The notes under the pieces: model-generated
The model's input: only the letters and a program-made list of their open reading frames with translations
Databases searched by the model: none
Told to the model about the DNA's origin: nothing
Made by a program: the position numbers and the translations under genes
NCBI GenBank assembly: GCA_004375875.1
Contig: SOKE01000008.1
Coordinates: 1-41,257, forward strand
From: Candidatus Babelota bacterium
GTDB taxonomy: Bacteria > Babelota > Babeliae > Babelales > Vermiphilaceae
Reading direction: 5' to 3'
DNA: 41,257 bases
Shown here: positions 9,417-18,200 of the stretch, piece after piece
Layout: the number at the start of each line of letters is the position of its first letter
Position numbering within the stretch: the stretch's first letter is position 1

Positions 9417-10841
9417 ATGAGTAGAAAATTTTTTATATTATCTCTATTTATTTGTATTACAGGTTCAAATGCAAAATTACTTATATCAAAAAGCTGTGCA
9501 AGAAATACCAACAAATCAAGTATAAAGAAAAAAAAAGAATCAATAGATCAGGGATACTTGTTTTCCTTACGACACTATCCCAAATTTTACGGTGATACAA
9601 ATACCATCTATGGAAATATTCTTGAACGTTCTTATTTATTAGGTTTGCCTAATGGGTTTCGCAGTCTTCTTGCAAATCATGGTATATATGTTGATACAAC
9701 CCTCTTTCAATTCTTAGGTTCAAATCTTACAGGAGGAGCAAAACATGGGTACCTGCGTTACAATGGAAATGCTGAATACTGGTTGCTTATTGACACCGGT
9801 AAGCTTGGAATTTGGTCCAGAGGCGCATTTTTACTCCATGCAGAAAGTTCTTGGACGGTAAAGGATAGCATCAATGATGATGTAGGATCTCTCTTGGCTG
9901 CTAACTCTAGATCCAGAGTGCCGACACCAGGCAAATCAGACACAACCTTATCTGAAGTTGTACTTGCACAATTTTTATCGGATCAATTTGTCTTTCGTGT
10001 AGGTAAAATTGACGCTACCGGACCTATTGATGCAACTAATTTTGCCAATAATAGTCGATTTCAATTTTTATATTCAGGGCTTGTAAACAATCCAATTATT
10101 TATACGTTCACTAAATATACAACACTGGGATTGTTACCCGTCTGGATACCTAACAAAAAAAATCAAATTTTATTTTTTATTGCAGACGCTGAAGGAAAAG
10201 CTAACAAATCAGGTTCTGACACTGCCTTTAATGGTAACACAACTTATTGTATTCAATATACCTTTTCGCCTACTATATGTGAAAATTTATCTGGAAACTA
10301 TAGATTAATATATGCTCATTCAAAAAAACCAATAACCAGTTACGATATCGATGAACGACATCTTATCGGAGAAAATATTGGGACAATATCTATTCCAAAA
10401 AAATGTAATAACTATGCCTGGTTAATGAACTTTGATCAGTATGTGTGGGTAAATAGAAACAATGACAATGTACCTTATCGTAACTACTTGCCACCAGTAG
10501 GAATCTTACTTTTTGGTCGTGCTGGATGGGCACCAAAAGATAGAAATGTGATCGACCAGTTTTATAGCATTGGAATTGGCAGCTACGGGGGACCGAGAAA
10601 CCGCTACTATGACCAATGGGGCATCGGGTACGCAGCAACTCATATTTCTTCCGAACTTCGCAGAGATCTCATGATGCAAAAAGTAGCTTTTAATAAATTT
10701 GAACATGCTTTTGAAGCGTTTTATAATATTCAAATTACTCCAGCCTTACATCTAACCATAGATGCACAGATAATAAGGCCGCCTCTAAAATCAAGACATA
10801 CTGCATTTGTTATTAATTCACGACTTCAGGCAGATTTTTAG
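9417..10841 (+). CDS. oprB: Carbohydrate-selective porin, OprB family
   Basis: 474 residues. The signal peptide is MSRKFFILSLFICITGSNA. From about residue 75 the sequence follows the OprB family: LLANHGIYVDTTLFQFLGSN, a Gly-rich RYNGNAEYWLLIDTGKLG segment, VFRVGKIDATGPIDATNFAN, and a final ITPALHLTIDAQIIRPP. It ends in phenylalanine (QADF), the usual last residue of outer-membrane barrels. Family members pass sugars across the outer membrane. This is direct evidence for a two-membrane envelope. The gene is convergent with aspT, 20 nt apart. The sugar preference cannot be read from sequence. Confidence 0.88.
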   Translation: MSRKFFILSLFICITGSNAKLLISKSCARNTNKSSIKKKKESIDQGYLFSLRHYPKFYGDTNTIYGNILERSYLLGLPNGFRSLLANHGIYVDTTLFQFLGSNLTGGAKHGYLRYNGNAEYWLLIDTGKLGIWSRGAFLLHAESSWTVKDSINDDVGSLLAANSRSRVPTPGKSDTTLSEVVLAQFLSDQFVFRVGKIDATGPIDATNFANNSRFQFLYSGLVNNPIIYTFTKYTTLGLLPVWIPNKKNQILFFIADAEGKANKSGSDTAFNGNTTYCIQYTFSPTICENLSGNYRLIYAHSKKPITSYDIDERHLIGENIGTISIPKKCNNYAWLMNFDQYVWVNRNNDNVPYRNYLPPVGILLFGRAGWAPKDRNVIDQFYSIGIGSYGGPRNRYYDQWGIGYAATHISSELRRDLMMQKVAFNKFEHAFEAFYNIQITPALHLTIDAQIIRPPLKSRHTAFVINSRLQADF

Positions 10842-10861
10842 AAAACTAATCATCAGATTGT

Positions 10862-12550
10862 CTACATAAGACTAACAATAACTGTGCCCCAAATGGTAAG
10901 TATAAAATTACCTATCGCATACGGTACGGTATATCCAAGAACAGGCGTTAAGCTATCAGTTTCATTTTTTAACACATTTAATGATGGCGTCGCTGTTCCT
11001 GCACCAGTTAGTGCTCCTAAAAGGAGAATATAATTTAACTTAAGAACTATTCTACCAAACATGAGACCCAAAATATGAGGTAAAAGAGTTAATGCAACAC
11101 CAGCAAAAAATAATGTTGAGCCATGGGCTTGCAACGCATGAATAGCTTTCGGTCCTGCTGTAAGGCCAACACACGCAATAAATAGATTAAGCCCCAAGTC
11201 TGTAAGTATCCATTGAGCTCCATTCGGAATTTGCCCAAAGGTAGGATATAAAGATCGCAACCAACCGAAAAATAGACCTGCTAATAGTATGCCTCCACCT
11301 ATTCCGAGGGTAAGCGGTATAGTTCCAATTTTTATAGCCGCCAAACCTAACAAAGTCCCCAAGAAACATCCTAATCCAACAATTACCAAATCAGTAGCAT
11401 GAGTTTTTCTTTCAAGATAACCAATATTTTTAGCAAAGCTTTCTACATCTTTTTTTAAACCAATTACATGCAAAACATTACCTTTATAAACAATCATATT
11501 TTTCTTAAGAGGTAGTTCATGTCCCTGTTCCGTAATTTTGCTTATAAAGCAATGCTGGCCGTATTTTTTAAGTATTTCTCCTAATTTTTTTCCTTCTACC
11601 TGAGGTTTTGTGACACAAATTTTTATTATTTCAATAGGCAAATCCATTAAAGCAGGGTCATCTATCTCAGGCCCAATAATATTTTTAACATCGATAATTT
11701 GTTCCCTATCTCCAATAACCGCAATTAAATCATTCGGTTTTATTGTTATATCAGGTTTAGGCTCAATTAAATTATCACCACGTTTAATTTTTTCTATGAT
11801 TACTCTTTTTGGAAGCAAGATTTGCACATCACTTACTTTTTTTTCTTCTATGTTTTTGTTTGTAACACGATAAATTCTTATGCTAGGGTGCTTATTAAAA
11901 TCATCGATGGCTGCCTGGGTAGCCGTTGCCCCGGATAGTTTTGCTTCTAATTTTTGTGCTTCATCTTTGAGATCTACCTTTAGAAATTTTGGCACTATTT
12001 TGTAAAAAAGAATAAGCCCTGCAACCCCAAAAATATACGTTATAGCATAGGATACAGCTATATTAGAAGTTAAAATAGCTTTTTGTGCACTGGAAATAGA
12101 TAAGTTTTTTATGGCATCTTCAGCTGTTCCTATTATGGAAGATTGTGTCATTGCTCCAGCAAGAAACCCCGCTGTTGTTCCTTTGTCAAAACCAAAAAAT
12201 TTACCTAATACGATTGTAGTTACAAGACCAACTATTGCTACAAAAAATGTAAGAACCGTATATTTAAGGGCATCTTTTTTTAAACCACCAAAAAATTGTG
12301 GTCCAACTTTGTAGCCTATGGTGAAAATAAATAAAGCAAATGCAACTGACTTTATCAATGGAGTTATTTCAACATCCATCTGACCTAAAACTATTGCTGC
12401 AAGCAAGACACTTGCAGTTGATCCAAGCTTAAACCCAAAAAATTCTATTTTCCCTGCATAGTACCCAATCGCAAGTGAAAGAAATATTAAAATTTGTGGG
12501 TAATTACGACAAACTGTCGCGATATCATCAAATATATTATGTAACATCAT
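10862..12550 (-). CDS. aspT: Aspartate:alanine antiporter (AspT/YidE family)
   Basis: 562 residues. Two blocks of membrane helices (about 15-185 and 385-560) flank two soluble RCK_C/TrkA-C domains (about 205-370, ending LKKNMIVYKGNVLHVIGLKK). This is the layout of the aspartate-alanine exchanger family, and GPQFFGGLKKDALKY fits it. AspT swaps external aspartate for internal alanine. The start follows the asdA stop by 12 nt, so the two genes are cotranscribed; two adjacent ATGs (12550 and 12547) are possible starts. The neighbour makes AspT more likely than an orphan YidE transporter. Confidence 0.9.
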   Translation of the reverse strand: MMLHNIFDDIATVCRNYPQILIFLSLAIGYYAGKIEFFGFKLGSTASVLLAAIVLGQMDVEITPLIKSVAFALFIFTIGYKVGPQFFGGLKKDALKYTVLTFFVAIVGLVTTIVLGKFFGFDKGTTAGFLAGAMTQSSIIGTAEDAIKNLSISSAQKAILTSNIAVSYAITYIFGVAGLILFYKIVPKFLKVDLKDEAQKLEAKLSGATATQAAIDDFNKHPSIRIYRVTNKNIEEKKVSDVQILLPKRVIIEKIKRGDNLIEPKPDITIKPNDLIAVIGDREQIIDVKNIIGPEIDDPALMDLPIEIIKICVTKPQVEGKKLGEILKKYGQHCFISKITEQGHELPLKKNMIVYKGNVLHVIGLKKDVESFAKNIGYLERKTHATDLVIVGLGCFLGTLLGLAAIKIGTIPLTLGIGGGILLAGLFFGWLRSLYPTFGQIPNGAQWILTDLGLNLFIACVGLTAGPKAIHALQAHGSTLFFAGVALTLLPHILGLMFGRIVLKLNYILLLGALTGAGTATPSLNVLKNETDSLTPVLGYTVPYAIGNFILTIWGTVIVSLM

Positions 12551-12562
12551 TACTTACTTTCC

Positions 12563-14146
12563 CTATCTTTTTGATTTCCAATGGTTATAGTATTGCTCTA
12601 ATAGCCAACTTATAGATTTACCAATTTCTTCATATGCATCATCTGGAAGATTTGCAAGTGAAATACGAACAGACATATTTGGAGCATCAAAACCGCCGCC
12701 ATCAAGGAGAACAATTGCTCGTTCTTCTGCTAATCTCATTACAAAATCAATTGGTTCAAAAGTATTTACAAGATAATTGGCAAATTCTTGTCCATATCTA
12801 TTTTTAGCCAGTTTAGGAATATCAATTATAGTATAATAATGTGTACCATAAGGATCTTTTGGACAGTCAATGCCAATAGCATTGTATAAAGTTTCAAATC
12901 TTTTACGGACAATATCCTGTACCAGTTTTTTGTATTCTCCTTCTTTATCTATAAGACAAAATATAGAAAATAGAGTCATTAAAACCTGTTGTGGTGTTGA
13001 AGCTCCTGAAGTATGGCGAAGAGCTACTGCTCGGCTATCGGCTACCATTCTTTCTATAAATTTAAGTTTTTCTGGATAAAGGGCTATGGTACTGTATCGT
13101 TTGTTTAGTTCTTGTTTATCTTTATCAGGTAATTCTGATATTTTTTTATCAAAAATATTATTTTCATGAATTGCAATTACGCCAAGCCTCCACCCAGTTG
13201 CACCAAAATATTTTGAATAAGAGTATACGAGTATTGTGTTATGAGGAGCAGCTACAGCAAGAGACTTAAACCCATTTACAAATGTTCCATAAACATCATC
13301 TGTAAGGATTATAAGGTCTCGATGCTTATTTTTTACTAGATCGGCTATTTTTTCAAAACTTTTTGGATTTATGCTGACTGATGTTGGATTAGATGGATGT
13401 ACAAGAAAGAAGGCCTTAATTGCAGGATCTGCCAATTTTTCTATTTCTTTATCTGGATACTGCCATTCTTCATTCTCATCTTGCTCTACTTTTATTGTTA
13501 CAAATTTGTAATCATTTAAATGAGGAATCTCAATATAAGGTGTAAAAATGGGTGTTCCTAATGCAATAGTATCCCCTTTATGAAGAATTTTATTTTCCAT
13601 GAGACTATTAAAAATATAAGCCATTGCAGCGGTACCACCTTCTGTGGCAAATAAATCAAATTTTCCAGATTCCTCACCACCCAAAATCTCTTGATTAATA
13701 TATGAATGAACCGCTTTTTCATTAAAATCTAAAATTCGATCTGGCGTTGGATAATGATCTCCTAAAATTGCATCTACAATTTGACTGAGAAAATGTGCTG
13801 GTGCAATTCCTAACTCTTTATGAGCATAGGTTACTGCTTTCTTTAAAAATGGAACTCCAGGAGAATCTGCACTTTGTTTTAAAAATTCATCAAATCTTTT
13901 TTCTAAGCCTTTTTTTTCTGCAGGGCTTCCAAATCCGGGCCTAAGCAAATGCCTTTTCGATTCTTCCATGGCAAATAAACCTAATTGAAAAAATGCCTCC
14001 CTCGGCTCAATTGTTAGCCAGTTTGGGTTTCCACGACCTGCATTGAGCATCATTCTTTCAGCATTAGATTGTGCCATAGAAAGAAGTTTGTTTTTGAGCT
14101 CAAATGGACTTAATTTCTCATACCTTTTTTCTTCTGTAATTTTCAT
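12563..14146 (-). CDS. asdA: Aspartate 4-decarboxylase / aspartate aminotransferase
   Basis: 527 residues, a full-length fold-type I PLP enzyme. It turns L-aspartate into L-alanine plus CO2 (EC 4.1.1.12). Visible features: RGNPNW (38-43), HPSNPTS (250-256), LTDDVYGTF (281-289) for PLP binding, the Schiff-base lysine K312 in YSYSKYFGATGWR, and the C-terminal MSVRISLANL arginine. The long N-terminal part (SPFELKNKLLSMAQ) and the overall length separate AsdA from ordinary 400-residue aminotransferases. ATG 14146 has AAGGAA upstream. Decarboxylation uses up a cytoplasmic proton, and with AspT exchange it builds proton-motive force. Confidence 0.93.
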   Translation of the reverse strand: MKITEEKRYEKLSPFELKNKLLSMAQSNAERMMLNAGRGNPNWLTIEPREAFFQLGLFAMEESKRHLLRPGFGSPAEKKGLEKRFDEFLKQSADSPGVPFLKKAVTYAHKELGIAPAHFLSQIVDAILGDHYPTPDRILDFNEKAVHSYINQEILGGEESGKFDLFATEGGTAAMAYIFNSLMENKILHKGDTIALGTPIFTPYIEIPHLNDYKFVTIKVEQDENEEWQYPDKEIEKLADPAIKAFFLVHPSNPTSVSINPKSFEKIADLVKNKHRDLIILTDDVYGTFVNGFKSLAVAAPHNTILVYSYSKYFGATGWRLGVIAIHENNIFDKKISELPDKDKQELNKRYSTIALYPEKLKFIERMVADSRAVALRHTSGASTPQQVLMTLFSIFCLIDKEGEYKKLVQDIVRKRFETLYNAIGIDCPKDPYGTHYYTIIDIPKLAKNRYGQEFANYLVNTFEPIDFVMRLAEERAIVLLDGGGFDAPNMSVRISLANLPDDAYEEIGKSISWLLEQYYNHWKSKR

Positions 14147-14526
14147 ACTTTCCTTTTTCTTCTATCTTAAATCAAATTACTAAATTCCTAACAGCTTATT
14201 ATTATATTCCCCTACCGATTTATCCCAGCATACACTTTTATTTACATTTGAGTCAATTTCTAAATTATGCATATCATTTCTCCCCAAAAAGAGTACAAAA
14301 AAAACTCCTTGAAGCCAAAAAACAGCTCGGCAAAATTTAAAGTTCAGGTCTTCAATTTGCCAAGTTTTCCAATGTGTAGCATCGCATCGCCATAGAAAAA
14401 GTGTTTTGCATCAAGGATAAGTAGTGGTGGCCTTCAATTTCTGCATTTTCCGCAAAGGCTTGTTTTTTACCACTATTTTACATTAGGATAAGTAATAAAG
14501 AGCTAGAAATTAGGGGAGTAGTAGTA
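14147..14526. other. 380-nt structured gap between divergent asdA and glycosyltransferase genes
   Basis: No coding frame is supported. Plus-strand hairpins are possible at 14329-14361 (GGCAAA with TTTGCC) and 14422-14475 (TAGTGGT with ACCACTA, inner GCCTT with AAGGC). The second hairpin is flanked by a direct repeat, AGGATAAGTA, at 14414-14423 and 14485-14494. The segments 14349-14370 and 14431-14451 are also similar to each other (both contain CTTCAATTT and end TTTTCC). The promoters of both genes must lie here. I match no known riboswitch. Confidence 0.4.
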
Positions 14527-15732
14527 ATGAAGAAAGTACTTATCCTCACTAGTACTGGTGGGGGCGGCCATATTTCAGTAAGCAATGCACTAAACACCTA
14601 TCTTTGCAGTACCTATGATGTAAAAGAAGTCCTTGTATTTAAACATATTTTAAAATCTCTAGATCCATTTATGTCTTTTATCTTCGCTCACATAAATGGA
14701 GAAAACATATACAATTACCTCATTCGAAAAAAATGGTACTTTTTAGCAAATCTACTTTATAACTTTGGGGAACATTATTTTGCATTTCGCTCTAATAAAA
14801 TTGGTAAAATTCTCGATACTTATTTTATAAAAGAAAAACCTGATCTTGTTATTTCCGTTATTCCAATTATCAACCAAGATATTTTACTTGCAACAAAAAA
14901 ATTGAATATCCCTTTTTTGCTCATACCAACCGATCTAGATACAACAACATTTCTTTACCGGCTCAATGGATCAAATCATCCAAATTTTAAGCTCTCTCTT
15001 GCATTTGATGATGAAGATATTCATCGTATAACCAAACAAGCTAGTATCAGCCAAAATCAGATCACTATCAATGGTTTTCCACTTCGTACAGATTTTTTCA
15101 AAGATAAAAACAAAGCACAAATACATAAAAAATTTAATATTCCAGATGATAAGCCAGTTATTCTCTTGCTTATGGGAACACAAGGTTCTAATAATATGTC
15201 TCGATTTGTTAAAGAACTAGCTATGCTTACCACCCCAACCCACTTAATTTGTTGTATTGGAAAAAACAAGGCTATCAGCCCACTGATTAGCACTATACCT
15301 TTACCCGATCATATTTCTTTATCAATAATAGAATTCACCCAACAAATTTCAGATCTTATGGATATATCTGATTTAATTATAACAAAATCAGGTTCGGTCA
15401 GCGTATGCGAAACTATATACAGCAATATACCACCCATGCTTGATGCAACATCAACTATACTACGCTGGGAACAATTTAATCATCATTTCATTACAAAACA
15501 TCAGCTTGGCGGAATTATTTCAGGAAAGACATCTATTGCAAAACAAGTTGAAATGGTACTCAGTAATAAAGAACTTCTTACAACATTCCGAAATAATTTA
15601 CTCGCCTATAAAAAAAAACAATCCCCAAACGAAATACCTCAACTTATCGCAAGTATGCTTGCTTACAAACCTACTAAACAAAAAGAAGCATCGTGTGAAA
15701 AACGTTACACAGAACCCATACTGCAAAATTAA
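14527..15732 (+). CDS. GT28-family glycosyltransferase (MGDG synthase / UgtP / MurG-like)
   Basis: 401 residues. The N-terminal LILTSTGGGGHISVSNAL is the acceptor-side Gly-rich loop of GT28 enzymes. The C-terminal half has LLLMGTQGSNN and the nucleotide-sugar site IITKSGSVSVCETIYSNIPPM. The middle segment INGFPLRTDFF resembles the GIPV/GIPI hinge of diacylglycerol glucosyltransferases. Sugar transfer to diacylglycerol in the membrane is more likely than MurG activity, because the N-terminal half fits MGDG synthases better. An AGGGGAG site precedes ATG 14527. The last 25 residues are polar and look dispensable. Confidence 0.8.
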   Translation: MKKVLILTSTGGGGHISVSNALNTYLCSTYDVKEVLVFKHILKSLDPFMSFIFAHINGENIYNYLIRKKWYFLANLLYNFGEHYFAFRSNKIGKILDTYFIKEKPDLVISVIPIINQDILLATKKLNIPFLLIPTDLDTTTFLYRLNGSNHPNFKLSLAFDDEDIHRITKQASISQNQITINGFPLRTDFFKDKNKAQIHKKFNIPDDKPVILLLMGTQGSNNMSRFVKELAMLTTPTHLICCIGKNKAISPLISTIPLPDHISLSIIEFTQQISDLMDISDLIITKSGSVSVCETIYSNIPPMLDATSTILRWEQFNHHFITKHQLGGIISGKTSIAKQVEMVLSNKELLTTFRNNLLAYKKKQSPNEIPQLIASMLAYKPTKQKEASCEKRYTEPILQN

Positions 15733-15765
15733 GTAAACATAAAATGACGTTAAAATTTCTTATTA

Positions 15766-16443
15766 TCAACAATGTGATGGCTGTACAATGTGTATTACAA
15801 CACGTCTATTTAGCCATTGTTCTTCTCTAGACCCTTTTATCGGTTTACCATCTACAATAGCAGGATATTCTTCACCGCGCCCTACAACCTTTATATTCTC
15901 TTTTGGAATACCTGCAGCAATAAATTTATCAGCAACAATCCGCGCACGGTCTTCTGATAATGCAAAATTATATATACGAGAGTTGGTTATACTACAAGAA
16001 TGCCCCTCAACAATAACAGTAGATTTATGCCCCTTTTCATCATGTACTAGGTCCTTTGCTCGCTTTATATTGTCTTTTAAACTATCTTCTTGATCAGAAC
16101 GAATATCATATTTATCAAAATCGAAATAAACAATATCAAAATCCTTATTCGCTTCTTCCTCTTCTACCCAAGCAAATTCGTCTTCATATTCTTGGGATAT
16201 CAAAGAATCATTTGAAGCAGTTTTAGCTTGATTAGCATCAATATCATCAAGTACTGCAAATTCCCCGATCTCTTCATCAAAGAAACTTCGCACTGCATCA
16301 TCCGCAACTGGAATGTCAACCATTGCCAATTTTTCTTTTTTCGCCTTCTTTTCACTTATACCTGGACCAGTTTTTTTCTTTTTTGGGACACAACCAGCCA
16401 AGACAAGTACCATAGCTAAAGGCAGAATGTATAAACGCTTCAT
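15766..16443 (-). CDS. OmpA-domain (Pal-like) outer-membrane lipoprotein
   Basis: 225 residues from ATG 16443, which has AGGA upstream; the GTG at 16455 would overlap that site. Signal peptide MKRLYILPLAMVLVLAGC has the lipobox LAGC with C18. A Lys-rich then acidic linker runs to about residue 105. A C-terminal OmpA domain follows: VYFDFDKYDIRSDQED, VEGHSCSITNSRIYNFALSEDRA, GRGEEYPA and NRRVVIHI. The Arg after the Asn/Ala/Leu segment and the conserved Asp bind peptidoglycan in this family. Its role is to hold the outer membrane to the wall, as Pal does. No tolB is in the window, so the name pal is not certain. Confidence 0.88.
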   Translation of the reverse strand: MKRLYILPLAMVLVLAGCVPKKKKTGPGISEKKAKKEKLAMVDIPVADDAVRSFFDEEIGEFAVLDDIDANQAKTASNDSLISQEYEDEFAWVEEEEANKDFDIVYFDFDKYDIRSDQEDSLKDNIKRAKDLVHDEKGHKSTVIVEGHSCSITNSRIYNFALSEDRARIVADKFIAAGIPKENIKVVGRGEEYPAIVDGKPIKGSREEQWLNRRVVIHIVQPSHC

Positions 16444-16610
16444 AATTTTCCTCACAGTATCGAAAAACAGTTATATAAAAAACTACTCAATCTCAATAGA
16501 TAAAAGGACTTTACCATATTTTTTTTCGAATTTCTACTCATATATACAAATATCATTTATATTAAATAGTAGGAGACTTCTTTTGAAGGTTTAGGGACCG
16601 GATAACTATT

Positions 16611-18125
16611 ATGAAAAAAATTTTAATTAATAAAAATCCATGGCAAACTCGGGTCGCTATTATTGAAGATAGCAAATTAGAAAACATCTATTTTGAAGCC
16701 TATGATGAAGAACCACTCGAGCGGGCATTTATCAAAGGCATCATCACTGCAGTCCTGCCTGGGATACAGACTACCTTTGTTGATATTGGACAAGAACGAG
16801 CAGGATTTTTGCACATTTCAGAAGTAGATCGCGAACTTGCCATCAAAAAAATTGCTGCATTTAGTATCCTCGGCGAGCAAGAAGAACTACAAAAAAAATC
16901 ATCCCCTTCAAAAAGACAACTTTCCATTGAGAAAATTTTTAAAGAAGGAGATGCTGTTCTAGTGCAGGTCAGTAAAGAACCAGTCTACGAAAAAGGTGCA
17001 AAAATAACTACTTGTTACACCCTTCCAGGACGCTTTGTTGTGCTTATGCCAAATATTTCACGCCTCGGCATTTCAAAAAAAATAGAAAGTAGAAATGAGC
17101 GTATTCGATTGAAAGAAATTGTCAAACAGTTACTACCAGAAGGTATGGGTGCCATTATTCGTACGACCGCTGAAAACAGAACAGCCAAAGAATTAGCAAA
17201 AGATATCAATTTCTCAATTAGTACCTGGAATACTATCCAGCAAAAATATACAAAGGCAAACCCAAAAGAAAAAATCCATGAAGACTTAGAGCTTTCATTA
17301 CAAGTAGTACGCGATCATCTCGATAGTGATGTCGAAGAAATTATTACAGATAATAAGAATAATCAACAGGCTATTTATCGTTTTGTAAAATTAATAGCAC
17401 CTGAGTTTCGGCAACGTATTAAACTTTATGATAAGTTAATCAATATTTTCGACTATTTTGGTATAGAAAAACAAATTAATACACTCCTTGACAAAAAGGT
17501 ACTGCTTAAGTCTGGTGGTTCACTTATTATTGAAACAACTGAAGCTATGACTGTTATCGATGTCAATACTGGACGCTTTGTCGGAAAGAAAAGTCTTGAA
17601 GAAACCATACTTAAAACTAACTTAGAAGCTGCAGAAGAAATTGTCAGACAGTTAAGGTTGCGCAATATTGGCGGCCTAATCGTTATTGATTTTATTGATA
17701 TGGTAGAAGCTTCTAATCGCTACCATCTTTTTAATTTTTTTGAAAAGATGTTAAAGGAACGTGATAAATATCAATCTGTAGTACTAAAGGTATCTGAGTT
17801 TGGTTTGCTGCAAATGACACGAAAACGAACAGGAAAACCTCTCATTCAAAAACTTACACAAGCCTGCCCCACGTGCAAGGGATATGGCTTTATTAAATCA
17901 GTTGCGGCAGAAAGTTATGCTGTTTTGCAAAAACTCAAAGAAACATTGGCAACAAAAAAAATTGGCAAAGAAATTAATATTACACTCAATCCTCGAATAT
18001 TTACTTATCTTACAACCATTCAATACAACTCAATACTACAGCTCGAAAAAGAATACAAATGCAAAATCACTCTAATCACTAACGAAAAGTTCGAAACACA
18101 TCATTACAAAATAGAAAAAGTATGA
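16611..18125 (+). CDS. rng: Ribonuclease E/G
   Basis: 504 residues, the size of RNase G or of the catalytic core of RNase E. The N-terminal S1 domain starts about residue 38 (GIITAVLPGIQTTFVDIGQE, GFLHISEV). The RNase-H-like catalytic part holds the two metal-binding aspartate motifs VIDVNTGRFVG and VIDFIDM. The zinc-link CPTCKGYG is near residue 420. The long scaffold tail of E. coli RNase E is missing. It matures rRNA and starts mRNA decay. gatB follows on the same strand 75 nt later, so the two may be cotranscribed. Confidence 0.93.
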   Translation: MKKILINKNPWQTRVAIIEDSKLENIYFEAYDEEPLERAFIKGIITAVLPGIQTTFVDIGQERAGFLHISEVDRELAIKKIAAFSILGEQEELQKKSSPSKRQLSIEKIFKEGDAVLVQVSKEPVYEKGAKITTCYTLPGRFVVLMPNISRLGISKKIESRNERIRLKEIVKQLLPEGMGAIIRTTAENRTAKELAKDINFSISTWNTIQQKYTKANPKEKIHEDLELSLQVVRDHLDSDVEEIITDNKNNQQAIYRFVKLIAPEFRQRIKLYDKLINIFDYFGIEKQINTLLDKKVLLKSGGSLIIETTEAMTVIDVNTGRFVGKKSLEETILKTNLEAAEEIVRQLRLRNIGGLIVIDFIDMVEASNRYHLFNFFEKMLKERDKYQSVVLKVSEFGLLQMTRKRTGKPLIQKLTQACPTCKGYGFIKSVAAESYAVLQKLKETLATKKIGKEINITLNPRIFTYLTTIQYNSILQLEKEYKCKITLITNEKFETHHYKIEKV

Positions 18126-18200
18126 TAAATTAACACAAAAATACCTATAATCCACACTTGTTAGCTTCAAGCAAGAACATATGTACCTAAAGGGGAAATA

